DNA from: Lachnospiraceae bacterium
GTDB lineage: Bacteria > Bacillota > Clostridia > Lachnospirales > Lachnospiraceae
Length of the DNA stretch: 64,000 nucleotides
NCBI GenBank assembly: GCA_902363555.1
Contig: CABJAM010000015.1
Coordinates: 1 to 64,000 of the forward strand
Direction of reading: 5' to 3'
The notes under the pieces were generated by a model that saw only the letters and a list, made by a program, of their open reading frames with translations, ran no database searches and had not been told where the DNA came from. Positions 8,647 to 16,774 of the stretch are shown piece after piece. Both the position numbers and the translations under genes were made by a program. Within the stretch, counting starts at the first letter, position 1. Each line of letters starts with the position of its first letter.

Positions 8647-9657
8647 CTACATATTTTCAAAAAAGCTGAGATTTTCAAGACCCGGCTTTCTCTCACCCTT
8701 TTCCATGCGCCGTACGACCTCCACCACCTTGTCGTTATAAGGCGTCGGCACGTGATACTTCTTTCCGAAGCGGCACACCACGCCATTGATGGCGTCGATC
8801 TCGCAGGGCTTTCCTTTCTCCAGATCCTGGAGCATACTTGCCTTTAAGCGGGCATGTTTTTTTATGGCAATGGGAATGATCATGTATGATATCTTTTTCT
8901 TTATGGGATTACGGTAATCTAAAAGCTTTACGATATCTTTCCCCTGCACCGGCGTGATATGGATGCCGGCCGCAGCCGCCACGTCGATGCACTCTTTGAT
9001 CAGCTTCTGCACACAGACTCTGGAATTTTTATTTTCAGCCGCCTCACCGAAGGTGCAGCCCAGCACCGCCGACATGCCGCTGAACGCGGCATTTATAAGC
9101 AGCTTTGAAAAACGTACACCCATGAAATTATCTTCGATTTCCACCGGGCACATTTTTTCCAGAACGCTTTTTACCTGCTCCAGCTTATGCGCAGGCACCC
9201 CATCCATCTTTCCAAGGCCAAAGGTGAGTCTGTCCGGCTCGCTGGTCAGCTCGGAAACACCTGGGCCTTTGAGCGTCGCTCCCCAGGCTACCGTACAGCC
9301 AACCACCCGGGAAGCCCCCAGGATCTCGGACAGCTCCGGCTCCGGAAGCCCATTTTGCAGCGTACATAAAATGCCGTCCGCCGCCAGATACTCTGTGAGC
9401 ATGGCCGCTGTTTTTTTATTGTCCAACTGCTTTGTCATCAAAAATATAATGTCGTAGGTGCCGCTCATTTCCTCCGGTAAATATGCCTTTACAGGCACAT
9501 TCATACAGACGGTTCCTGTGATCGTGGCGCCTTTTTTCTGAAGGGCTTCCACGTGCTTTTTATTTCGGTTGATCAGCTCCACGGGTACGCCGGCCTTTGT
9601 CAGGTAAGCGCCCATGATGGTTCCCAGGGAACCTGCGCCGTATATTGCTGTTCTCAT
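8647..9657 (-). CDS. Ketopantoate reductase family oxidoreductase (ApbA/PanE-like)
   Basis: 336 aa. The N-terminal Rossmann fold carries GAGSLG (residues 7-12) for NAD(P). A conserved lysine follows in VRFSKLLINAAFSGM, and the C-terminal all-helical ApbA_C domain completes the fold. Family members reduce 2-dehydropantoate to pantoate, but many paralogues act on other 2-oxo acids. Linkage to a Crp-like regulator rather than to panB/panC makes a specialised role as likely as pantothenate synthesis. Confidence 0.85.
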   Translation of the reverse strand: MRTAIYGAGSLGTIMGAYLTKAGVPVELINRNKKHVEALQKKGATITGTVCMNVPVKAYLPEEMSGTYDIIFLMTKQLDNKKTAAMLTEYLAADGILCTLQNGLPEPELSEILGASRVVGCTVAWGATLKGPGVSELTSEPDRLTFGLGKMDGVPAHKLEQVKSVLEKMCPVEIEDNFMGVRFSKLLINAAFSGMSAVLGCTFGEAAENKNSRVCVQKLIKECIDVAAAAGIHITPVQGKDIVKLLDYRNPIKKKISYMIIPIAIKKHARLKASMLQDLEKGKPCEIDAINGVVCRFGKKYHVPTPYNDKVVEVVRRMEKGERKPGLENLSFFENM

Positions 9658-9687
9658 ATTCTACCACCCCTTTTTAGCTATGAGCAC

Positions 9688-9854
9688 CTAGTACAGCATT
9701 GCATTAATTTTGCATCAATGAGCGCTCGCTATCCACGCCAGAAGCGTGTCTGCAAAGCTAGCCGTAGGGTCCGCTACGCCGTCGCTTTGCAGACGCGCTT
9801 CTGACGCGGATATCAAGCACTCATTACTACAAGATTAATGCAATGCTGTACTAG
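9688..9854. repeat. 167-bp fold-back element with perfect 21-bp termini
   Basis: Positions 9688-9708 and 9834-9854 are perfect inverted copies (CTAGTACAGC...GCTGTACTAG). The next 50 nt of each arm pair with about 10 mismatches, and the centre holds CGTAG/CTACG. No open frame or T-run is associated. It sits between two minus-strand genes and could be a MITE-like insertion or a structured RNA. The remaining bases of 9658-9993 hold only this element and the terminator at 9889-9929. Confidence 0.85.
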
Positions 9855-9888
9855 CGCCTGTACTTTAGGCGCTTACGTGCGATGCATG

Positions 9889-9929
9889 AAAAATAGTTAG
9901 CGGGTGTCTTTTAGCCGCTTACTATTTTT
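9889..9929 (-). terminator. Terminator of the esterase gene
   Basis: AAAAATAGTTAGCGG (9889-9903) pairs with CCGCTTACTATTTTT (9915-9929). A/T-rich flanks on both sides make it a bidirectional terminator; it lies about 65 nt beyond the esterase stop. Confidence 0.75.
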
Positions 9930-9993
9930 TATTTCTACTCTGGGATTATAGCATTGTGGCGGGCGGTTTTCAATGATGATTTTTCGGCGCCTG

Positions 9994-10932
9994 TTATTGC
10001 TCCCAGACAGAGGTTTCCGGAAGCTCAAAGGCGAATCGTTTTTCCAGCCAGCATTGGGCCAGATCGATCCACTTCATGGCGTTGGCATCGATCTGGTCCT
10101 TTGCGCCGGCAGTCGCCTGTGTAGCGAGACTCAGGCCGTGATCGCCTTCCTCGAATACATGGGCCTCAAAAGGTATTTTTTTCATTGCAAGGGCATGTGC
10201 CATCGCCGTTGTGTGGGCTACCGGAACGAGGTTATCGCCGGAGGTTGCCCACAAAAACATGGGCGGTGTGGCATCATCTACGAGACGGGCCGGGCTGATG
10301 CTTACCAGCGTTTCGTCATCCGGGTCCGGTGTTCCGGTAAAGGACAGGTTTGACAATGCAAATAATCCTTTGGCCATTTCATCCATTTCCGTGGCCTGCT
10401 TCATCAATACATAATCACTTAATGTGTAGCCCAGGATGGTGGCCGCAGGACGGAAGCGTTCGGGCGCCTCGCCAAAAAATTCCGAAAGCACCGGCTTATT
10501 CCAGTAGACAGAGTACATGGCGCAGTTGTGTGCACCTGCGGAAAAGCCGCAGATAGCGATGCGGTCATTGTCCACCAGCCATTCATCGCTGCGGTCCTTG
10601 ATGTAAAGCATGGCTTTGGCAATGTCGCGCATAGGCGCCGGATGGATGCACTGTGGCTTTGGTTTTGGCGCTTCGTTCATGGGCGGAAAGCCCATCTTGC
10701 CTTCCATATATGTGGAGTAACGAAGCACAAAGGTATGATAGCCCATCGCTGCAAAGCGCATGGCCACCGGCTCTCCCTCCCGGTCGGAGCAGCTTAAATA
10801 GGCGCCGCCGGGGCAGATGAGCACGGCCGGACGCTTCTGGCCTTTGAGCATTTCCGGTGAATCGTCAAGTACGTAGGTTGTTAAGGTAACGTCGTCTCTG
10901 CCTTCGTAGAGTTTGATTTTTGTTGAATACAT
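9994..10932 (-). CDS. Alpha/beta hydrolase, acetyl-xylan-esterase-like
   Basis: 312 aa, no signal peptide. It has the alpha/beta-hydrolase layout of the BD-FAE/Axe group: an oxyanion segment CPGGAYLSCS (about residues 41-50), the nucleophile elbow GFSAGAH, an acid in SGDNLVPV and a histidine in EGDHGLS. AGGAGG 8 nt before ATG 10932 supports the start. It lies downstream of GH20 in the same direction (189-bp gap), which suggests removal of acetyl or acyl groups from carbohydrates in the cytoplasm. The substrate is inferred from family and neighbours only. Confidence 0.85.
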   Translation of the reverse strand: MYSTKIKLYEGRDDVTLTTYVLDDSPEMLKGQKRPAVLICPGGAYLSCSDREGEPVAMRFAAMGYHTFVLRYSTYMEGKMGFPPMNEAPKPKPQCIHPAPMRDIAKAMLYIKDRSDEWLVDNDRIAICGFSAGAHNCAMYSVYWNKPVLSEFFGEAPERFRPAATILGYTLSDYVLMKQATEMDEMAKGLFALSNLSFTGTPDPDDETLVSISPARLVDDATPPMFLWATSGDNLVPVAHTTAMAHALAMKKIPFEAHVFEEGDHGLSLATQATAGAKDQIDANAMKWIDLAQCWLEKRFAFELPETSVWEQ

Positions 10933-11121
10933 TATTGTTTCCTCCTGGTTTTAGAGATTTCATTGCGATTTACAGATGACATGCTGCGCATGTTCTGCGG
11001 GCCATATGGATTGTTAGGCATGTAATAATTATATCACTAACATTTTCATGGGCGCAATGTAAAATCAGGACATATTTGTCAACTATTCTGTATATATCGC
11101 GAATTTTATGACACGATGGGC

Positions 11122-13026
11122 TTAAATTGTCCGCAGATAATCCCCATACCAGCACACAAGCGCCTGTATATGGCGCAGGTCGCCTTCCCTGCCGTATTCC
11201 CGCCAGATGCGCTTATAGTCCATAAACCAGCGCTCCAGCTCAGATGCAAGTGTTGCCGCCGGACGAAGGCGGAGTGTGTCGCTATCTGGTGCAGTTTTTT
11301 CAGAAGCGAACAGATACAGGGCGATTTCATTAAATAGCATCTGCCCTTTTGCCGCGTTCATCAGCCGGTTGATCGTCTGCTTCACCCCTGCCGGCGCCCG
11401 GTGCAGATAACCGGCCAGTTGGTCAAGGCCTTCCGTAATGGCGGCATTGGCCTGCTGCACCCGCTCCCGGTCAATATCCGCGGCCGCCCTGGCCTGCATC
11501 TCCTGTATTCCCTGGACAAGCTCCGGCTCATCAGCCATGAGCGACTGCTTCATTTCCATAAATAATACGATATGCAGCCATCGAAAGACATTCTGTGTCG
11601 ATATATTGGAAATACACTGCATGATCGTCTCTGTATCATCTTTATATTCCACCACAGATACCCGACGGCAAAGGGTGTCAAAATCCAGTATTTCCCGGTT
11701 CCACGAAAATGCTGCGCCGCAGATGAGTCCAAAAGCTGAGAAATCCGGATGGCTCACATGTCCACAGTCGCCCCAGTCCGTGTTGAGTATGCCGGGAATC
11801 TCATAGTCATAAGCATACCGGCACATCCGGGATATATTTGCATAAGCATCCGGCATTACATTGATCAAATCATTCCAGCCCTGAACGCCGGGGCACAAAT
11901 ACTGAACCGCCCCCGCTGATTTTAGCGCCTTCACTGTTTCATCACTTTGGTTCGGATCATAGCCCCAGTTCAGGCAGATCGTCTCCTCCGGAAGTGCGGA
12001 GATTTTTTCCGGCCGCGAAGCAATAATGTCACCCCAGAACATGGGGATTTTCCCTTTGGAAACAACGTGGTCACACAACTGCTTAACAAAACGGATATAA
12101 ACCTCCTCCCGGCCCAGCTCCCCGGTCAGCGCCGCTGATTTTCCACGGCCAAGATCAAAGGTTTCATCGGCACATATATTAAAGTACTTTGATGAAAACA
12201 ACGACATATATTCATTGATATGCTCCAGCATCAGCTTCACGCTTTCAGGATTGGAAGCGTCCAGTGTATGATGGCGCATTCTTCTGAAAAATGAAAATGG
12301 ACGCGGTTCACCGCTTTCAAGCTCGCAGAGTCCGGCGTAGGTTTTTGTCTCCAGCAGCTTATAGAGGTGGCCAAAGGTGGAAATGGACGGAATAAGGTCA
12401 ATCCCCAGATGTTTACAGTACTGGTCAAGCTCTATGATCTCCTCTGCGGTCAGCGGTGTTTCATCTCTCCACATCTCACTGCAGTTTTTAAACAGATAGG
12501 TGTGCTCAATGTAGAGCTGGAGTTCATTGATTTTATAATAGCTGCAACGGTCCGCCAGCCTTTTGAGGTTTTTAAGACTTGGAACCCGCCCGCGGGTCAC
12601 GTCATGGTAAAATCCCCTATGCTTTAGCTCCGGATAATCATGGATAAACAGGCCCGGCAAAAGCGCGCCCTGTGACGACAGGATCTGACGCAGCGTCTGT
12701 ACGCCATGGAGCACATCCACACACGTATGGCCGAATATATGTATGGCGTCGGTTGCGATTTTCAGCTCATAAACATCCGCATCCAGACGTTCATCCACTT
12801 CCAGATATATTTTTCCTGCCGGCATTTCACAGCAGGCGCCGGTGATGACCGGGATTTGGATTCCTGTGATTTCCTCAATGGATGTTTGGAGCAGACGGCC
12901 ATAAAAGAATCCTTCCGTGCCCAAAGATTCTGTTAAAACAATGCCGTCCGCAGTGTGGAGCCGGAAAGTGCCTTCCTGGTGTTCCATGTGCTGCGGGGCG
13001 GGGAGAACGTATAATTGTAAATTCAT
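11122..13026 (-). CDS. GH20 family beta-N-acetylhexosaminidase
   Basis: 634 aa, no signal peptide. An N-terminal GH20b-type domain (about 1-130) precedes the catalytic TIM barrel. The Asp-Glu catalytic pair of GH20, normally in a GGDE motif, is seen as ICADETFD; the Asp orients the substrate N-acetyl group and the Glu is the acid. HDYPELKHRGFYHD is the usual first barrel strand. The start at 13026 has GGAGGG 8 nt upstream; the ATG at 13041 is part of that site. It follows the DUF4143 ATPase by 28 nt. It likely releases terminal GlcNAc or GalNAc from imported glycans. Confidence 0.9.
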   Translation of the reverse strand: MNLQLYVLPAPQHMEHQEGTFRLHTADGIVLTESLGTEGFFYGRLLQTSIEEITGIQIPVITGACCEMPAGKIYLEVDERLDADVYELKIATDAIHIFGHTCVDVLHGVQTLRQILSSQGALLPGLFIHDYPELKHRGFYHDVTRGRVPSLKNLKRLADRCSYYKINELQLYIEHTYLFKNCSEMWRDETPLTAEEIIELDQYCKHLGIDLIPSISTFGHLYKLLETKTYAGLCELESGEPRPFSFFRRMRHHTLDASNPESVKLMLEHINEYMSLFSSKYFNICADETFDLGRGKSAALTGELGREEVYIRFVKQLCDHVVSKGKIPMFWGDIIASRPEKISALPEETICLNWGYDPNQSDETVKALKSAGAVQYLCPGVQGWNDLINVMPDAYANISRMCRYAYDYEIPGILNTDWGDCGHVSHPDFSAFGLICGAAFSWNREILDFDTLCRRVSVVEYKDDTETIMQCISNISTQNVFRWLHIVLFMEMKQSLMADEPELVQGIQEMQARAAADIDRERVQQANAAITEGLDQLAGYLHRAPAGVKQTINRLMNAAKGQMLFNEIALYLFASEKTAPDSDTLRLRPAATLASELERWFMDYKRIWREYGREGDLRHIQALVCWYGDYLRTI

Positions 13027-13054
13027 TGCAAAACCCTCCATAAATTAAAACTTT

Positions 13055-14347
13055 TTAAATACAAAACACTGCATACAACGGTACAGATTTAATCCCCTTC
13101 TCCATTCCAAAATTCCGTGCGGATATCCGAATACTGTAAACCGGTTGATACTTTTCCTGATACACCATCAGGCTTTTTGCCTTCACATGAACCCCGGCCT
13201 TACATTCTACCGGAATAACATGGTCATCCTTCGTGATAAGGAAATCCACTTCGGCAGTTCCTTCCGATTCCCAGTAAAACAGCTCATATCCATTGTCTCT
13301 CAACGCACAGGATACATAGTTTTCCGTAAAAATCCCGCGAAAACGTTCGGCTTCACTGCTCATAAGACGTTCCAAATTCATCTGAGTCCGGGCAGACAGG
13401 ATGCCCATATCGCTATAATACAGTTTAAAAGCGGTCAAATCCTGAAAAGCTATCAATGGTATAAATCCCTGAGTACATTTCATGCATTTATTTACAATTC
13501 CCGCACGGACCAGCCAGTCAATGGAATCACCATACTGAGAGGCCCTTGCTCCGTTTTTTATAAGCTTATACTGAAATTTTTTATTATCCTTGGCAAGCTG
13601 CACTGGCAGTGAATCATAGGCCGCAAATATTTTTACAGCTTCTCCGGGGATTGCGTATTTTGACATATCTGCAATATATGAATCCAACAGCATTTGACGG
13701 ATCTTCTCCTGCCCCAGGGGCGCTCCGACTGTGATTTCTGTCAGTACAGCCGCAGGCATTCCTCCAATAATACAGTAGTTGTAATATTCCATCAATGCTT
13801 CCTGATGCATACCTTCCGTAAATGCCAGATTGCTTTCATAATGAAAGCGTATAGCCTCTGCCAGCAGATCTTTCCCTTTTGCCCATAAGTATTCTTCAAA
13901 ATCCATAGGGTATAGGGTTTCCATCTGAACCTTGCCTACCGGAAATGAGAATTGTTCCCGTTTTAATGCAACCCCCAGAAGGCTTCCAGCCGCAATCACC
14001 GCATATTCTGGAGCCTCCTCGGCAAAATACTTTAATGAGGTCAGGGCCCGTTCGCACATCTGAACTTCGTCAAATATGATCAGGGTTTCATCCGGTATAA
14101 TACACGTATGGTAGTATTTTTCCAAAATATTAATGATGTGGTCAGGATGTATATCTGACAGAAAAAAATCGCCGATATTCTGATCCGCCTCAAAATTTAC
14201 ATACACAGTATTTTTAAATTGTTCCTCTCCCAGCTGCTGCATCATATACGTTTTTCCGACCTGGCGGGCACCATATAAAAAAAGCGGCAGCCTGGATTTT
14301 TTATTTTGCTTCCAGGATAAAAGACGCGTCATTATTTTTCGTTTCAA
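13055..14347 (-). CDS. AAA+ ATPase with DUF4143 domain
   Basis: 430 aa. The P-loop is GARQVGKT (about residues 26-33) and Walker B is LIIFDEVQ. The C-terminal DUF4143 region carries the nuclease-like VDFLITKDD..IPVECKAG segment. Start codon TTG at 14347 with AGGAGG 9 nt upstream. These predicted ATPases are common in anaerobic Firmicutes, often in several copies, and their cellular role is not known. It has its own consensus promoter and precedes the GH20 gene. Confidence 0.88.
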   Translation of the reverse strand: MKRKIMTRLLSWKQNKKSRLPLFLYGARQVGKTYMMQQLGEEQFKNTVYVNFEADQNIGDFFLSDIHPDHIINILEKYYHTCIIPDETLIIFDEVQMCERALTSLKYFAEEAPEYAVIAAGSLLGVALKREQFSFPVGKVQMETLYPMDFEEYLWAKGKDLLAEAIRFHYESNLAFTEGMHQEALMEYYNYCIIGGMPAAVLTEITVGAPLGQEKIRQMLLDSYIADMSKYAIPGEAVKIFAAYDSLPVQLAKDNKKFQYKLIKNGARASQYGDSIDWLVRAGIVNKCMKCTQGFIPLIAFQDLTAFKLYYSDMGILSARTQMNLERLMSSEAERFRGIFTENYVSCALRDNGYELFYWESEGTAEVDFLITKDDHVIPVECKAGVHVKAKSLMVYQEKYQPVYSIRISARNFGMEKGIKSVPLYAVFCI

Positions 14348-14368
14348 AGATATACACCTCCTTACTCT

Positions 14369-14397
14369 ATTTTAGTTTATGTAAAGTATAATGTCAA
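14369..14397 (-). promoter_or_regulatory. Promoter of the DUF4143 ATPase gene
   Basis: Minus strand: TTGACA (14397-14392), 17 nt, TAAAAT (14374-14369), ending 21 nt before the TTG start. Confidence 0.65.
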
Positions 14398-14853
14398 TAT
14401 TAGTGTAGAAATATACATTAATACAAACGTAAAAGTGTATTATTACTTCATCGGAATATCCAATCTCTTCTATCTCCAGTGATCCCGTGAAGTAGACAAA
14501 ATGTCCTCATAGTCTTATCCATCTGAAACGGATACGGGTTCGGATTTATAAAAAGCTCAAAACCCTCATATAGCAGTATTATGGTAAATGTTGAAAATCA
14601 AGTAAAAAAACAATATAATAAGCATATAAGATTAAATAGAAGATTGAAAATTGACATTTAATAGAGTGCAACTAGCAGCTTTTAGTTTAATTCAGTCTGA
14701 TGCAAGGTTTTTATATACTTTGACAGATATGCAGAAAAAAGCTCAATTTGATTTATCAGGACAAATCAAATTGGACATATTTTAATAGCAATGGCGGCAA
14801 GGATCTTCTTGTCGCCATTCTTATAGTTTTAATAAGTGCTGCCCTTTTTTTCA
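14398..14853. other. Gene-free A/T-rich gap
   Basis: About 455 bp between two ATPase genes. It holds the terminator of the upstream gene (14735-14773). An open frame at 14748-14969 has one hydrophobic segment but no ribosome site and overlaps the ATPase gene, so I do not call it. Confidence 0.6.
14735..14773 (-). terminator. Terminator of the DUF1703 ATPase gene
   Basis: On the minus strand CAATTTGATTT (14773-14763) pairs with AAATCAAATTG (14754-14744), then GAGC and TTTTTT (14740-14735). Confidence 0.75.
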
Positions 14854-16548
14854 CTATCCTATTAAAACCTGTTTTCCACAAAAAGCAAACCCATATTTGC
14901 GGATTCTATCCGGAGAGATGCCTTTCTCCTCCAGTACGGAGGCGTAACGCTTTTCTTCAATCTGTTTGAGTGCAGCCTGAACCGTAGCTTCCAGATTTTC
15001 CTCTTTTCTTGGATTAAACACCTTAAATTCAAGAATTATCGCATCCAATTCCGTGCTTCGCGGTTCTAACATAACATCATACCGGCCAAATCCACTCTCC
15101 CGGTTGGAGATTAAAATATACTTATCAGTCAGATCGACCATCAGCCCCAACACAAAACCATGATAAAACCGTTCCGGCTCCGCCGCCTCGGCAGGCTTAT
15201 TACCAACATCAAAGTAACTAAATGTCCGCAGAGCCACACGATTCATATATACATTCATTGCATCCACATCGGCCAACAGTAATGCCTTAATAAAGTCATT
15301 ATAACTGGAAGCAGACGTGGAAAACCATCCCCGGACCATATTTCTGAACATAACCTTAACTTCAAAATTGGTAAGTGCCAGTGTATAAACCTGCCGCCAC
15401 TCCTCATACTCTGTCTGTTCCATCTTATAGTCCGTTACCTTCAAGTAACCGCTGGCCAGAAGAAAGCTCCAAATAGCGCTTTCATCCAAATCCAATTGAT
15501 TATAGACAATCTGCTCATCAATTTCTGTCGTAACGCATCCTCCGACAAGCAGACGTTCAAAGGTTTCCTTAACCTGAGCTGTTCCTTCGCGAATCAATTT
15601 GCCTACAAGACTGTTACTGCTAGTATTCGCCCAATAGGGTCCGACCTTTCTTTTATCTAAAAAATTTATAATAGACCATGGATTATATATATCACTTCTA
15701 TCTCCAAATGTAAAACCGTCATACCATGCCTTCACCTCTGCCTTACTATCAACTAAACCAAATTCTTCTAATGATGAGAAAACTTCTTTTTGTGTAAACC
15801 CAAAAACTTCCGTATATTTTGGTGATGTTGTGGTAACGACCTCTAAATTATTCAGATCAGAAAAAATAGATTCCTTGCTGACCCTGGTAATTCCGGTAAG
15901 CAAAGCCCGCTCCACATGAGGATTCGTCTTGAACGCCGCATTAAACATACTTCTCGTAAATGCCACAAGGTCCTCCCAATAGCCATTGACGTAAGCCTCC
16001 TGCATCGGCGTGTCGTACTCATCTAATAAAATAATCACTTTCCTTCCATAATACCTGTGAAGGAAATCTGACATTTTATGAATCGCCTGTGCGGCTGTCA
16101 CTTCATCCATATCACTTTTTACACGGAAAAAATAATCTTTATCCTCATCTGTAAGCAGATCCCCCTGGGTGAGAAAAATATTCCGATTATATAAATCCGT
16201 CAGCGTTTGATTCAGGCTTTGTCGGGTCATTGAATAAGTACGTTCCTTAACATTTGCAAAGGTAAGGTTAATGACAGGGTAGGTTCCCTGAAGCGCACGG
16301 TACTTTTCATCCTTCCAGATGCTGAGATTTTTGAATAAATCACTGCGATCCTTGTGGTCAATGGAAAAAAAGTAGTTCAGCATACTCAAAGTCAGGGTTT
16401 TTCCAAATCTACGCGGGCGCGTAATGAGCGTTACCTCATCTTCATTCTCCCACCACTCTTTAATAAAGTCTGTTTTATCTACATAAAAAATATTTCTTGT
16501 CACAATCTTTTCAAAATCCTGATTTCCAATTCCCACAGTTCTGGCCAT
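14854..16548 (-). CDS. AAA-ATPase-like protein with PD-(D/E)XK domain (DUF1703)
   Basis: 564 aa. The N-terminal AAA-ATPase_like domain has VDKTDFIKEW and the P-loop RPRRFGKT (about 43-50); Walker B is VIILLDEYDTP. The C-terminal PDDEXK_9 (DUF1703) domain shows the nuclease core GRYDVML and IILEFKVF. AAGGGGG about 10 nt before ATG 16548 supports the start. This family is abundant in Lachnospiraceae and Bacteroidetes with no settled function. It neighbours a second ATPase-plus-nuclease protein of a different family (13055-14347). Confidence 0.9.
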   Translation of the reverse strand: MARTVGIGNQDFEKIVTRNIFYVDKTDFIKEWWENEDEVTLITRPRRFGKTLTLSMLNYFFSIDHKDRSDLFKNLSIWKDEKYRALQGTYPVINLTFANVKERTYSMTRQSLNQTLTDLYNRNIFLTQGDLLTDEDKDYFFRVKSDMDEVTAAQAIHKMSDFLHRYYGRKVIILLDEYDTPMQEAYVNGYWEDLVAFTRSMFNAAFKTNPHVERALLTGITRVSKESIFSDLNNLEVVTTTSPKYTEVFGFTQKEVFSSLEEFGLVDSKAEVKAWYDGFTFGDRSDIYNPWSIINFLDKRKVGPYWANTSSNSLVGKLIREGTAQVKETFERLLVGGCVTTEIDEQIVYNQLDLDESAIWSFLLASGYLKVTDYKMEQTEYEEWRQVYTLALTNFEVKVMFRNMVRGWFSTSASSYNDFIKALLLADVDAMNVYMNRVALRTFSYFDVGNKPAEAAEPERFYHGFVLGLMVDLTDKYILISNRESGFGRYDVMLEPRSTELDAIILEFKVFNPRKEENLEATVQAALKQIEEKRYASVLEEKGISPDRIRKYGFAFCGKQVLIG

Positions 16549-16689
16549 AGTATGTGCCCCCTTTCAGAATACCTTTATCCGAAAAAAACTCGCTTTAACG
16601 TAAGTCCAGTATATATGATTTTCTCCCAAAAAACAATAATCAGTCACTTAGGTAAGACATTTTATCTATAACACTATAACTTATCAGAA

Positions 16690-16719
16690 TTGTACTATTT
16701 GCCCATCCCATATTATAAT
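16690..16719 (+). promoter_or_regulatory. Promoter of the UGSC-family gene
   Basis: TTGTAC (16690-16695), 18 nt, TATAAT (16714-16719); predicted start near 16726. Confidence 0.55.
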
Positions 16720-16730
16720 GAATATAGATG

Positions 16731-16744
16731 TGAAAGCGCTCTCA
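16731..16744 (+). promoter_or_regulatory. Candidate catabolite-response element (CcpA/LacI-type)
   Basis: TGAAAGCGCTCTCA matches the cre consensus TGWAANCGNTNWCA at nearly every position. It lies just after the predicted transcription start of the UGSC gene, where a bound repressor would block transcription. Confidence 0.5.
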
Positions 16745-16774
16745 CTATCATTCGAATATTGAGGAGGAATTATA

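Noticed and set aside
14748..14969. 73-aa frame with one hydrophobic stretch
   Set aside because: It begins in the terminator hairpin and then reads antisense through the ATPase gene; no ribosome site.
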